Shown piece by piece: positions 43,506 to 52,028 of a stretch of DNA of 64,000 nucleotides. Position 1 is the stretch's first letter. Each line of letters begins with the position of its first letter. Position numbers and translations under genes: made by a program. The stretch lies in contig NZ_JADFUA010000015.1 in assembly GCF_015223195.1 (NCBI RefSeq), forward strand, positions 1-64,000. The letters run 5' to 3'. The notes below the pieces were generated by a model that worked only from the letters and a program-made list of their open reading frames with translations, had not been told where the DNA came from and did not search any database. This DNA is from Chitinilyticum piscinae. Lineage in GTDB: Bacteria > Pseudomonadota > Gammaproteobacteria > Burkholderiales > Chitinibacteraceae.

Positions 43506-44723
43506 ATGCTCGATCAGGCAACCCGACAACTAGTCAAAGGCACCGCGCCCGTGCTGCAACAACATGGCGTAGCCCTAACCAGGCACTTCTATGCACGCAT
43601 GTTCCAGCACAATCCCGAGCTGAAAGAGATTTTCAACCAGGGGCATCAGCACAATGGCAGCCAGCAGCAAGCACTGGCGATGGCGGTCGCCGCTTATGCG
43701 GAACACATTGACGACCCCAGCGTGTTGTTGCCGGTGCTGGAGCGGGTCGCCGCCAAGCACGTCAGTCTGGGTATCCGCAAGGAACATTACGCCATTGTCG
43801 GCAAGCATCTGCTGGCCTCCATTTCCGAAGTGCTGGGGGAGGCTGCCAGCGCCGAATTGCTGGCGGCCTGGGCTGCGGCCTATCAGCAACTGGCGGATAT
43901 TCTGGTCACCATGGAACAGGGCTTGTACGACAAGGCCGCCACCAGTGCTGGCGGCTGGACAGGCTGGCGGAGCTTCCGTGTGCAGCGCAAACGTTTCGAG
44001 AGTGCCGAAATCACCTCGTTCTATCTGGCGCCAGCGGATGGCGGGAGTGTGCCGGAGTTCCATCCGGGCCAGTACATTTCGGTGCGCGCGGCCATTCCAG
44101 CGCTGGGTTACCGGCAAGCACGGCAGTACAGCCTGTCGGCTGCGCCGGGCGAAGCGTTCTTCCGGATTTCCGTCAAACGCGAAGCGGGCAGCGACGATAC
44201 GCCGGAAGGCATGATTTCCAACTACCTGCATCAACAGGTTGAGGTGGGTGATTTGCTGGAAATTGCTCCGCCGGCCGGTGATTTTTTCCTGCACGATGAC
44301 CGCAAGACGCCCGTTGTGCTGATCAGTGCCGGCGTTGGCATTACGCCGATGATGTCGATGCTGGAGCACCTGGCACGCTCGGCGCAAAAGCGCAGCGTGC
44401 GCTTCTTCCATGCCAGCCGCCATGCGGGCGTAGAGGCCTTTGCCGGGCGGGTGAGCGAACTGATTGCCGCACTGCCCGATGCGCAATCCTGGATCGTGCA
44501 TCAGGACAAGCATCCGGATTATCCGGCCGACCATCACGATGCGCTGGGCCATCTGGATTTGCATGCCGCCAGCAAGGTGACGCCTTTGCCTGCCGATGCC
44601 GATTACTACCTGTGCGGCCCGGTGGGTTTCATGCAACAGCAGGTCAAGGCGCTGCAACAGCTGGGTGTCGCCAATAAGCGCATACACCACGAGGTCTTCG
44701 CCACCGGTGGCCTGATGCAATAA
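43506..44723 (+). CDS. hmp: Flavohaemoglobin, NO dioxygenase
   Basis: 405 residues from ATG 43506 (GGAGAAC upstream). Globin domain with distal Tyr (LTRHFYARMF), proximal His (AAKHVSLGI) and Gln/Tyr set; FAD domain with the RQYSLSAAPG motif; NAD domain VVLISAGVGITPMMSMLEHL and the C-terminal YYLCGPVGFM. Converts NO plus O2 to nitrate. The TAA stop is also the first bases of a family B repeat element. Probably under FNR and NsrR. Confidence 0.96.
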   Translation: MLDQATRQLVKGTAPVLQQHGVALTRHFYARMFQHNPELKEIFNQGHQHNGSQQQALAMAVAAYAEHIDDPSVLLPVLERVAAKHVSLGIRKEHYAIVGKHLLASISEVLGEAASAELLAAWAAAYQQLADILVTMEQGLYDKAATSAGGWTGWRSFRVQRKRFESAEITSFYLAPADGGSVPEFHPGQYISVRAAIPALGYRQARQYSLSAAPGEAFFRISVKREAGSDDTPEGMISNYLHQQVEVGDLLEIAPPAGDFFLHDDRKTPVVLISAGVGITPMMSMLEHLARSAQKRSVRFFHASRHAGVEAFAGRVSELIAALPDAQSWIVHQDKHPDYPADHHDALGHLDLHAASKVTPLPADADYYLCGPVGFMQQQVKALQQLGVANKRIHHEVFATGGLMQ

Positions 44724-44883
44724 CAGGGTGTTGAAAAAGTCGCTTTCTCCATCAGCATCAAGCACCAGGCAAAGCCCGGCTCAAATGGATCTTTGAAGAA
44801 TTAACGACTTGCATCTTTCATTTCATACATTTTTCCCGGCTTTGCCGGAAAAAACGAGGCACCGGGTGTTTTTCAACACCCTG
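44724..44883 (-). repeat. Miniature element family B, intact copy (160 bases)
   Basis: Terminal inverted repeats CAGGGTGTTGAAAAA and TTTTTCAACACCCTG (15 of 15), with internal hairpins (CCCGGCTTTGCCGG type). Homologous over its length to 46761-46818 plus 47076-47185, in opposite orientation. Its end coincides with the hmp stop codon. Confidence 0.85.
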
Positions 44884-44934
44884 CTAAATCCGGAGCTCCG
44901 GGCCGGAATTGATCTGTGGCGGGAGGAGTCAGTC

Positions 44935-45750
44935 ATGGAACAGATGGTCAACACCTGGGCGGCGCCCTTCCCCGACGCGGGGCCCGCCGGGAAATGGACA
45001 GCCGAAACAATCACCGCGATTCGCCACTGGTCGCCGACGCTGCTTTCTTTCCGCGTCACCCGTTCGCCGGCATTCCGCTTCAAACCCGGACATTACGCCC
45101 GCCTGGCGCTGCCGGATGAGCAAGGCCAGCCGGTCTGGCGGCCTTACTCGCTGGTGTCCGCCAGCCATGACGATCACCTCGAATTTCTGGTGATCCGCAT
45201 CCCCGGCGGCGCATTTTCGAATGCGCTGGCGCGGCTGCAGGTGGGCTCGACATTGCTGGTCGAAAAAAACACCTTCGGCTTTCTCACGCTGGAACAACTG
45301 GCGCCGGGAAAAGTGCTCTGGCTGCTGGCCAGCGGCACCGGGCTGGGCCCGATGATGTCCATACTGCAAGAACCCGCGACATGGCGCGACTTTGAACGCA
45401 TCATCGTGGCGCACAGCGTGCGCCATGCGGTCGAGCTGGCCTACCGCGAGGAGATCGTCGCCCTGGCTGATAATGCACTGCTGGCGGAGGGCGGCGCCAG
45501 TCTTTGCTATGTGCCGATCGTGACGCGCGACACGAGCCATGCCGGATTGCGGCAACGCATTCCGGCGCTGCTGACCAGCGGCCAGCTGGAAGACGCCGCG
45601 CAGTGCACGCTGGACGTGGCCGGCTCGCGGCTGATGGTCTGCGGCAATCCGGAGATGACGGCGGAGCTGCGCAGCTGGCTGGCCGGACGCGGCTTTGCCA
45701 CAACGCGCCGTGGCATCCGCGGGCAAATGGCCTTCGAGCAATACTGGTAG
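44935..45750 (+). CDS. fpr: Ferredoxin/flavodoxin-NADP+ reductase
   Basis: 271 residues from ATG 44935 with GGGAGGAG upstream; a longer frame starts inside the repeat element and is not used. FAD-binding RPYSLVSASHDDHLEF, NADP region LLASGTGLGPMMSILQ and RLMVCGNPEMTAELRSWL, C-terminal aromatic (AFEQYW) as in the bacterial subclass. Supplies electrons to or from ferredoxin/flavodoxin under stress. Confidence 0.9.
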   Translation: MEQMVNTWAAPFPDAGPAGKWTAETITAIRHWSPTLLSFRVTRSPAFRFKPGHYARLALPDEQGQPVWRPYSLVSASHDDHLEFLVIRIPGGAFSNALARLQVGSTLLVEKNTFGFLTLEQLAPGKVLWLLASGTGLGPMMSILQEPATWRDFERIIVAHSVRHAVELAYREEIVALADNALLAEGGASLCYVPIVTRDTSHAGLRQRIPALLTSGQLEDAAQCTLDVAGSRLMVCGNPEMTAELRSWLAGRGFATTRRGIRGQMAFEQYW

Positions 45751-45784
45751 CCTGCATCACCAGCGCCATGCCGCATAGGCATAG

Positions 45785-45805
45785 GAAATAAGAACTATTC
45801 CATTT
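45785..45805. promoter_or_regulatory. Weak Fur-like site upstream of ftrA
   Basis: GAAATAAGAACTATTCCATTT has the alternating A/T and GAACT centre of degenerate Fur sites and lies 51 bases before ftrA. Low certainty. Confidence 0.3.
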
Positions 45806-45855
45806 TACGGGGCATGAATTCACAATGGCGGCTCATCCTTCAGGGAGTTATCCAT

Positions 45856-46392
45856 ATGCGAACACTGCTGCTGGCCGGCGTTCTCGCCGGTATTTTCGCC
45901 ACCGGCGCCCAGGCTGCCGAATACCCGATTGGCAAACCGACCATCAAGAACGGCATGGAAATCGCTGCGGTCTATCTGCAGCCCGTAACCATGGAGCCGC
46001 CGGGAATGATGCGCGAGGCCGCCCAGAGCGACATCCATCTCGAAGCCGACATTCATGCCGCCAAGGCCAATGCCAACGGTTTTGGTGAAGGCGAATGGAT
46101 GCCCAATCTGGTGATCCAGTACGAAATCCAGAAAGTCGGCAGCAAAAATGTCATCAAGGGTGATTTCATGCCGATGGTGGCCTCCGACGGCCCGCATTAT
46201 GGCGACAACATCAAGCTGGAAGGCCCCGGCAAGTACAAGCTGAAATACCGGATTTCGCCACCGTCGGCCAATGCACACGCCCACTTTGGCCGCCATGTCG
46301 ACAAGGAAACAGGCGTTGCTGCCTGGTGGCAGCCGTTCGAGCTCAGCTATGAATTCAGCTATGCCGGCACCGGCAAGAAGGGCGGTTACTGA
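45856..46392 (+). CDS. ftrA: FtrA/P19-type periplasmic iron-binding protein
   Basis: 178 residues with a signal peptide (MRTLLLAGVLAGIFATGAQA-AEYP). Mature protein has the P19/Tp34 Ig-like fold: MEIAAVYLQPVTMEP, SDIHLEADIHAAKANANGFG (metal-binding Glu/His), GDFMPMVASDGPHYG and AHFGRHVDKETGVAAWW. Captures ferrous iron and hands it to the permease. First gene of ftrABCD; start chosen at the signal peptide with AGGGAG upstream. Confidence 0.92.
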   Translation: MRTLLLAGVLAGIFATGAQAAEYPIGKPTIKNGMEIAAVYLQPVTMEPPGMMREAAQSDIHLEADIHAAKANANGFGEGEWMPNLVIQYEIQKVGSKNVIKGDFMPMVASDGPHYGDNIKLEGPGKYKLKYRISPPSANAHAHFGRHVDKETGVAAWWQPFELSYEFSYAGTGKKGGY

Positions 46393-46436
46393 TGGATGCG
46401 GCGGGCCACGAAGGTGGCCCGTTGTGGAGCAAAGTC

Positions 46437-46760
46437 ATGCGCATGATTGCATTAGCACTGCTGTCCGTCAGCGCGATGGGTAACACCCTTGCCGCTGACA
46501 TGCCGACATTCCGCATTGAAATGAATGATGGCAAGATGACGCCGACGCGCATCGAAGCGCCCGCCAAAACCCGTTTCCGCATCGAAGTCGTCAACAAGGG
46601 CAAAACACCGGCCGAATTCGAAAGCCTGCCCTTGCGCAAGGAAAAGGTGCTCGCTCCGGGCGTCACCTCATCGGTAGTGGTGATGGGCGCATCTCCTGGT
46701 GAATACATCTATTTCGATGACTTCCATCCGCAGGCGCGTGGCGTGATTGTCATCCGTTAG
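46437..46760 (+). CDS. ftrB: FtrB-type periplasmic cupredoxin
   Basis: 107 residues from ATG 46437 (GGAG nine bases upstream) with a signal peptide ending AMGNTLAA-DMPT. Cupredoxin_1 fold: FRIEMNDGKMTPTRIEAPAK, VNKGKTPAEFESLPL and MGASPGEYIYFDDFHP. In FtrABCD it is thought to oxidise Fe2+ or assist transfer. Its TAG stop lies at the edge of a family B element that begins directly after it. Confidence 0.88.
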   Translation: MRMIALALLSVSAMGNTLAADMPTFRIEMNDGKMTPTRIEAPAKTRFRIEVVNKGKTPAEFESLPLRKEKVLAPGVTSSVVVMGASPGEYIYFDDFHPQARGVIVIR

Positions 46761-46818
46761 CAGGGTGTTGAAAAACACCCTGTGTCTCGTTTTTTCCGGC
46801 AAAGCCGGGAAAAATGTA

Positions 46819-47075
46819 CCTGATTAGGCAGCTATCTCAGCAAAGTACAATTCGTCATTCCCGCGAAAGCGGGAATCCAGCTGCAATGCCTGTTCGAGCG
46901 TCGCTCTGGATGCCGGCCTTCGCCGGCATGACGAGTTGCTGAGCTGGCTACCTATTGATCCGGCCCTGTGATGTTTTAAGTCGTGGGAGCGAGCTTGCTC
47001 GCGATCAACAGGGCTTCGCGAGCAAGCTCGCTCCCACGAAAATTCAAACTTCAGAAGGCCGGATCAATAATCAGG
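46819..47075 (+). repeat. Family A miniature element nested in family B and itself interrupted
   Basis: Begins CCTGATTAGGCAGC and ends TAATCAGG; flanked by AAAATGTA at 46811-46818 and 47076-47083. Removing the inner insert (46955-47067 plus one TA) restores a 142-base copy like the one at 38796, including the dRS3-like ATTCCCGCGAAAGCGGGAAT. Confidence 0.88.
46955..47067 (+). repeat. Family C miniature element containing a REP-like hairpin, nested in family A
   Basis: 113 bases with perfect 11-base terminal repeats TTGATCCGGCC and GGCCGGATCAA, and a TA target duplication on each side (CCTA | element | TAATCAGG). Its core is a perfect 24-base stem (46981-47004 with 47016-47039; GTGGGAGCGAGCTTGCTCGC...) that resembles the REP sequences of Pseudomonas. 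The TA duplication points to IS630/Tc1-type mobilisation. Confidence 0.85.
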
Positions 47076-47234
47076 AAAATGTATGAAAAATAAACTGCAA
47101 GTCGTTGATTTTTCAAGAGGCCATTTGCACCGGGCTTTGCCCGGTGCTTGGTGCTGCCGGAAAAGCCGGCTTTTTCAACAGCCTGTTGGAATCCGGATTT
47201 TTGGCGGCGGCCGCCTGTTTTGATAGGAAACACC

Positions 47235-48047
47235 ATGGAACAAGTCGCTTTCATTGTCTGGCGCGAAAGCGTCGAGGCTTTGCTGGTCATCGGGATTCTG
47301 TACGCCTGGATCAGACAAAGCGGCGAAACCCGCGCCATGCCGTATCTGTGGGGAGGTGTCGGCGCCGGCCTGGCGCTATCGGCGCTGCTGGCAACGGCGC
47401 TGCTGGGCATGATGAACGGTTTGTCCGATGCCTTGCAGGAATACCTGCTTGCCGCCATGCCCATTGCCGCCTGTGCCCTGATCGTGCAGATGGTGGTGTG
47501 GATGCGCCGCAATGGCAGAACATTGCGCTCCGAACTGGAGCAGGGCATGGCCAGCAAAGCCGCGCGCGCCAACTGGTGGGGCTTGCTGATGCTGGTTGCC
47601 CTGGCGGTGGCGCGTGAAGGCTCGGAAACCGTGGTTTTCCTGTATGGCAGCATCGCCGGACAAGCGGTTTCCGCCAGCTTTTTCGCCGCTGCCGGCGCGG
47701 GCTTCATGGCCGCCCTGGCGACCTTCTGGGCATTGCAATCGGGCGGGCGCTGGATCTCGTGGCGCGCTTTTTTCCGGATATCCGAAATCATGCTGCTGTT
47801 GCTGGCCGGCGCCATGCTCAATACCGGCATTGAGCGCCTGATCGGCAATGGCGTCCTCCCGGCCCTGATCGATCCCTTGTGGGACAGCTCGGCGCTGCTG
47901 GATGACAGTGCCGGTTTGGGCAAGGCGCTGGCTGATTTTGCCGGCTACCGCGCGCATCCGGCGCTGCTGCTGCTGATCGTCTGGGGCATGTACTGGCTGG
48001 CATCCCTCTGGCTGCTGACAAGGCAGAACAAGCCGGGCGCGCAATGA
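47235..48047 (+). CDS. ftrC: FtrC-type Fe permease (FTR1 family)
   Basis: 270 residues from MEQVAFIVWRESVEALLVIG, seven membrane segments. Two REXXE motifs, RESVE near the start and REGSE in VAREGSETVVFLYG, carry iron through the membrane. GGAAACACC precedes the ATG. In a normal ftr operon it would follow ftrB closely; here 474 bases of nested repeats intervene. Overlaps ftrD by four bases. Confidence 0.94.
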   Translation: MEQVAFIVWRESVEALLVIGILYAWIRQSGETRAMPYLWGGVGAGLALSALLATALLGMMNGLSDALQEYLLAAMPIAACALIVQMVVWMRRNGRTLRSELEQGMASKAARANWWGLLMLVALAVAREGSETVVFLYGSIAGQAVSASFFAAAGAGFMAALATFWALQSGGRWISWRAFFRISEIMLLLLAGAMLNTGIERLIGNGVLPALIDPLWDSSALLDDSAGLGKALADFAGYRAHPALLLLIVWGMYWLASLWLLTRQNKPGAQ

Positions 48048-49462
48048 GCGCTTGCCAGCACGACACGCCCGCCATGGCGTGCTGTGGCGCATCCCGTCCT
48101 GTACGGCAGCGCTTTCCGGCGCGGTTTGGTGATGTCCTGCGCGACCATGCACACTGGCTGCGCCGCCTGCAATGGCTGGTGGTTCTGGTCTATCTGGCCT
48201 TGCTGGTCATTCCCGCCATTCTCCCCCTGCCGCCGGATAGCGCCCGTGCGTTTGACCATGTCACGGTCGCGGCGCAGTTCATGTTCTGGGGTATCTGGTG
48301 GCCTTTCGTGCTGTTGTCCATGGTGCTGATGGGGCGCGCCTGGTGCGGCTGGCTCTGTCCTGAGGGCATGCTGGCCGAATGGAGCAGCGAGCGTGGGCGC
48401 GGCGGCGCCATTCCGCGCTGGATACGCTGGGAAGGCTGGCCCTTTCTGGCCTTTGTCCTGACCACGCTGTACGGGCAACTGGTCAGCGTCTATCAGTACC
48501 CCAAGGCCGCCTTGCTGGTTCTGGGCGGCTCCACCGTTGCCGCAATGCTGGCAGGCTACTGGTACGGCAGAAACAAGCGTGTCTGGTGCCGTTACCTGTG
48601 CCCGGTCAATGGCGTATTCCATCTGCTGGCCAAGCTCGCCCCCTGGCATTACCGTGTTGACAGCGAGGCCTGGCGCAAGAGCAAGGGCCAGGTCATTATC
48701 CCGATCAACTGCGCGCCGCTGGTGCCGCTGGCCCAGATGAAAGGCGCAGCGCAGTGCCATATGTGTGGCCGCTGCAGCGGCTACCGCGATGCAATCGAGC
48801 TGGCCGTGCGTTCACCCGAGAACGAGATTGTTCATGTCGCGCACGGTGACAAATGGCAGGCGCGGCTGATTCTGACCGGCATGATGGGCATCGCCGTTGG
48901 CGCCTTTCAGTGGAGCGCCAGCCCGCATCTGGTCAGCATCAAGCAGGCGCTTGCCGCCTGGCTGATCGAGCGTGATGTTTACTGGCCACTGGACGACAGC
49001 GCGCCCTGGTGGCTGCTGACACACTACCCGGAGCTTAACGACAGCTTTTCCTGGCTGGATGGCGCACTGATCGCCGCCTACATCCTCGGCGGCGGCATGT
49101 TGCTGGGATTGGCTTACGCGATTCTGCTCAGGATCGCAGACGCCTGTCTGCCCGGCAAAACCGCCGGCAGCTGGACCGTCCTGGCCCAATCCTTCATTCC
49201 TGCCGCAGGGTGCGGCGTGTTTCTCGGCCTGTCGATGACGACATTGACACTGCTCCGGCACGAAGGCGTGAGCACTGGCTGGGCCGGCCCCGCACGCGCC
49301 ATCCTGCTGGCCGTCGCGCTGCTCTGGTCGCTGCGCCTGTTCTGGCGGCTGGCCGCTCGGCGTGGCGGCGTACTGGCGCGCCGGCTGCTGGCCCTGTTGC
49401 CGGCGGCAGCGGCGCTGGCCCTGTTCGGCTGGCAATGGGTTTTGTTGTTCTGGCGCTGGTAA
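48044..49462 (+). CDS. ftrD: FtrD-type membrane polyferredoxin
   Basis: 472 residues with about eight membrane segments and three cysteine clusters: AWCGWLCPEGML, VWCRYLCPVNGVF and CHMCGRCSGYRDA, as in NapH/CcoG-related ferredoxins. Thought to accept electrons from iron oxidation and return them to the respiratory chain. N-terminal Cys-rich stretch (CQHDTPAMACCG) is extra. Last gene of ftrABCD. Confidence 0.9.
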   Translation: MSACQHDTPAMACCGASRPVRQRFPARFGDVLRDHAHWLRRLQWLVVLVYLALLVIPAILPLPPDSARAFDHVTVAAQFMFWGIWWPFVLLSMVLMGRAWCGWLCPEGMLAEWSSERGRGGAIPRWIRWEGWPFLAFVLTTLYGQLVSVYQYPKAALLVLGGSTVAAMLAGYWYGRNKRVWCRYLCPVNGVFHLLAKLAPWHYRVDSEAWRKSKGQVIIPINCAPLVPLAQMKGAAQCHMCGRCSGYRDAIELAVRSPENEIVHVAHGDKWQARLILTGMMGIAVGAFQWSASPHLVSIKQALAAWLIERDVYWPLDDSAPWWLLTHYPELNDSFSWLDGALIAAYILGGGMLLGLAYAILLRIADACLPGKTAGSWTVLAQSFIPAAGCGVFLGLSMTTLTLLRHEGVSTGWAGPARAILLAVALLWSLRLFWRLAARRGGVLARRLLALLPAAAALALFGWQWVLLFWRW

Positions 49463-49609
49463 CCCCGCCGCAACGAACGGCCGATCGCGCCCGCGCCAGC
49501 CTGGCATTCGCCCGGAGGCTTATCCGGGTTAAACTGGCGCCCGGATGCGCCATGCCATACGGGCTGAATGCCCGGCCAGCGCGAGGAACGATACAAGGCA
49601 GGGGAAACA

Positions 49610-52013
49610 ATGCGAGATGGCGTGAGCACCGAGGCGGACACCTGCCGCGAATTCGTCACCCCCCGTCTGATGGAGGCGGGCTGGGGCGTTGCCCCCCACT
49701 CGATTGGCGAGCAGCGCAGCTTCACCAACGGTCGCCTCATCGTGGCGGGTGGCAAGGTTCGCCGTGGCCAGCAGAAGCGCGCCGACTATCTGCTGTATTA
49801 CCGCCGCGACTACCACTCTTGCCGTGGTCGAAGCCAAGGACATCGGCCAGCCGGCGGAAACGGGCGTGCAGCAGGCCCGCGAGTACGCGGAAATCCTCGG
49901 CCTGAAATTCGCCTACGCCACCAATGGCCGGCGCATCATCGAAATCGACTACACCACCGGCGCCGAGCGTGAGGTAGACCGCTACGCCACGCCCGACGAG
50001 CTGTTCGCCAGATTGACGGCGGCCACGGCGTTGCCACAAAACACCGCGTCGCACCTGCTCGAACCCTTCAACCTTGTCTCCGGCAAAGTCCCGCGCTACT
50101 ACCAGCAGATTGCAATCCATCGCGTCATTGAATCCATTCTCCTCGGGCAAAAGCGCATTCTTGCCACACTCGCCACCGGCACCGGCAAAACCTGCGTTGC
50201 CTTCCAGATCTGCTGGAAGTTGTGGAACAGCCGCTGGAACCGCACCGGCGAGCACCGCCGGCCCAAGATCCTGTTCCTGGCTGACCGCAACATCCTGATT
50301 GATGACCCGATGGCCAGAATGTTCGCGCCCTTTGGCGATGCGCGGCACAAGATCACCGGTGGCGACACCAGCCAGAGCCGTGACATGTACTTCGGCATTT
50401 ACCAGGCGCTGAGCACCGCCAGCGCGGACGTATTCCGCCAGTACCGTCCGGATTTTTTCGACCTCATCATCATTGACGAATGCCATCGCGGCGCCAGCCG
50501 TGATGAAAGCGCCTGGCGTGCGGTACTCGATTATTTCGAGCCCGCCGTGCAGTTCGGCATGACCGCCACGCCGCTGCGTGAGGAGTCGCGCGACAGTTAC
50601 GACTACTTCGGCAACCCCGTCTACACCTACAGCCTGCGCCAGGGCATCGAGGATGGCTTTCTGGTCCCGTACCGCGTGCACCGTGTCATCACCACGGTGG
50701 ATGCCGCAGGCTGGCGTCCCGGCAAGGATGAGCTGGACCGCTACGGGCGTGAAATACCTGATGACGAGTACCAGACCAAAGACTTCGAACGTGTGGTCGC
50801 GCTGCGCTCGCGCACGCGGGCGATGGCCCGCCACCTGACCGGCCTGCTCAAAGGCACCGACCGCTTCGCCAAAACGCTGGTGTTTTGCGTCGATCAGGAA
50901 CACGCCGCCGAAATGCGCCAGGAGTTGCTCAACCTCAACAGCGATCTGGTTCGGCAATATCCCGACTACGTCTGCCGCGTCACCGCCGACGAGGGCGCGA
51001 TTGGCCTTGCCCATCTGTCGCACTTTCAGGACGTGGACAAGCCCACGCCAGTCATCCTCACCACCTCCCAGTTGCTCACCACCGGCGTCGATGCCGAAAT
51101 GGTCAGGAACGTCGTGCTGGCGCGCGTGGTGGGCTCCCGCGCCGAATTCAAGCAGATCGTCGGCCGTGGCACGCGGCTGAAGGTGGATTACGGCAAAGAG
51201 TATTTCAACATCATCGACTTTACCGGCACGGCCACGCAGCATTTTGCCGACCCCGATTTCGACGGCTCCCCGGCGCGCATTGAAGAAGTGACGGTCGATG
51301 AATCGGGTGAGGTCGTCGAAACCGCCGCAGACGAAGTGCCCGGCGTGGCAGAGCCCGAAGCCGAGTACGTGGCCGAAACTGGACAGGGTGATGACACTGG
51401 CGGCAACGGCGAAATCATCACCGAACCGCCGGCAGAACCCCGCAAGTTCTACATCGATGGCGGCGAAGTCGAAGTGATTGGCCATCTGGTCTACGACCTC
51501 GACACCGCCGGCAAGAAACTGCAGGTCGTCAAGTACACCGAATATTCAGGCCGCGCTGTACGCACGCTCTACCCGACCCGCGAAGCGCTGCAATCGGCCT
51601 GGGCCAATCCCGACACCCGTGCCGACGTGTTGCGCGAGCTGACCGAGCGCGGCATCAGCTTCGAGGAACTGGCCGCCAGCAGTGAACAACCCGATGCGGA
51701 TCCCTTCGACCTGCTCTGCCATCTGGGCTGGAATGCGCCGCTGCTTACTCGCCGCCAGCGTGTGGAAGCCGCCAAGCGCCAAACCCGGGACCTGTTTGCG
51801 CAACACGGCGAGACCGCCCGCGAAATTCTGTCGCTGCTGCTCGACCGCTATGTCGAGCGCGGCATTTTGCAATTCAATACGCTGTCCGAGCTGATGAAGG
51901 TGCAGCCCTTCGACCGCTACGGCAGTCCAACCGAAATCGCCACCCGCCACTTTGGCGGCGTGCGCGGCATGAAGGACGCCGTGTCGCAGCTACAGATCGC
52001 GCTGTACCAATAA
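49610..52013 (+). pseudogene. hsdR: Type I restriction endonuclease subunit HsdR, frameshifted inside the nuclease motif
   Basis: Frame 1 from ATG 49610 (MRDGVSTEADTCREFVTPRL) reads to QQKRADYLLYYRRDY near 49813; frame 2 resumes with TLAVVEAKDIGQPAETGVQQ and continues to 52013. The family sequence would be ADYLLYYRRDYPLAVVEAKD, so one base too many (or two too few) lies in ACTACCACTC. The shift falls between the Asp and the E-x-K of the PD-(D/E)xK nuclease. Downstream the motor is intact: Walker A LATLATGTGKTCVAF, DECH box IIIDECHRGAS, motif VI QIVGRGTRLK. Could be a sequencing error, but if real it kills restriction. Confidence 0.88.
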
Positions 52014-52028
52014 CGAGAACCCGCCCCA

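Larger units (their letters stand above)
46761..47185 (+). repeat. Family B miniature element, split by a nested insertion
   Basis: Left half 46761-46818 (CAGGGTGTTGAAAAA ... GGGAAAAATGTA) and right half 47076-47185 (AAAATGTATGAAA ... TTTTTCAACAGCCTG) join into a sequence matching the intact copy at 44724-44883. The halves are separated by a family A element and share an 8-base duplication AAAATGTA. Confidence 0.85.

Noticed and set aside
46981..47039. The REP-like stem together with the IS200-type TnpA suggested a REP/RAYT system.
   Set aside because: The TnpA has the classic IS200 N-terminus, not the RAYT type, and the stem lies in an element with its own ends and TA duplication far from the transposase.
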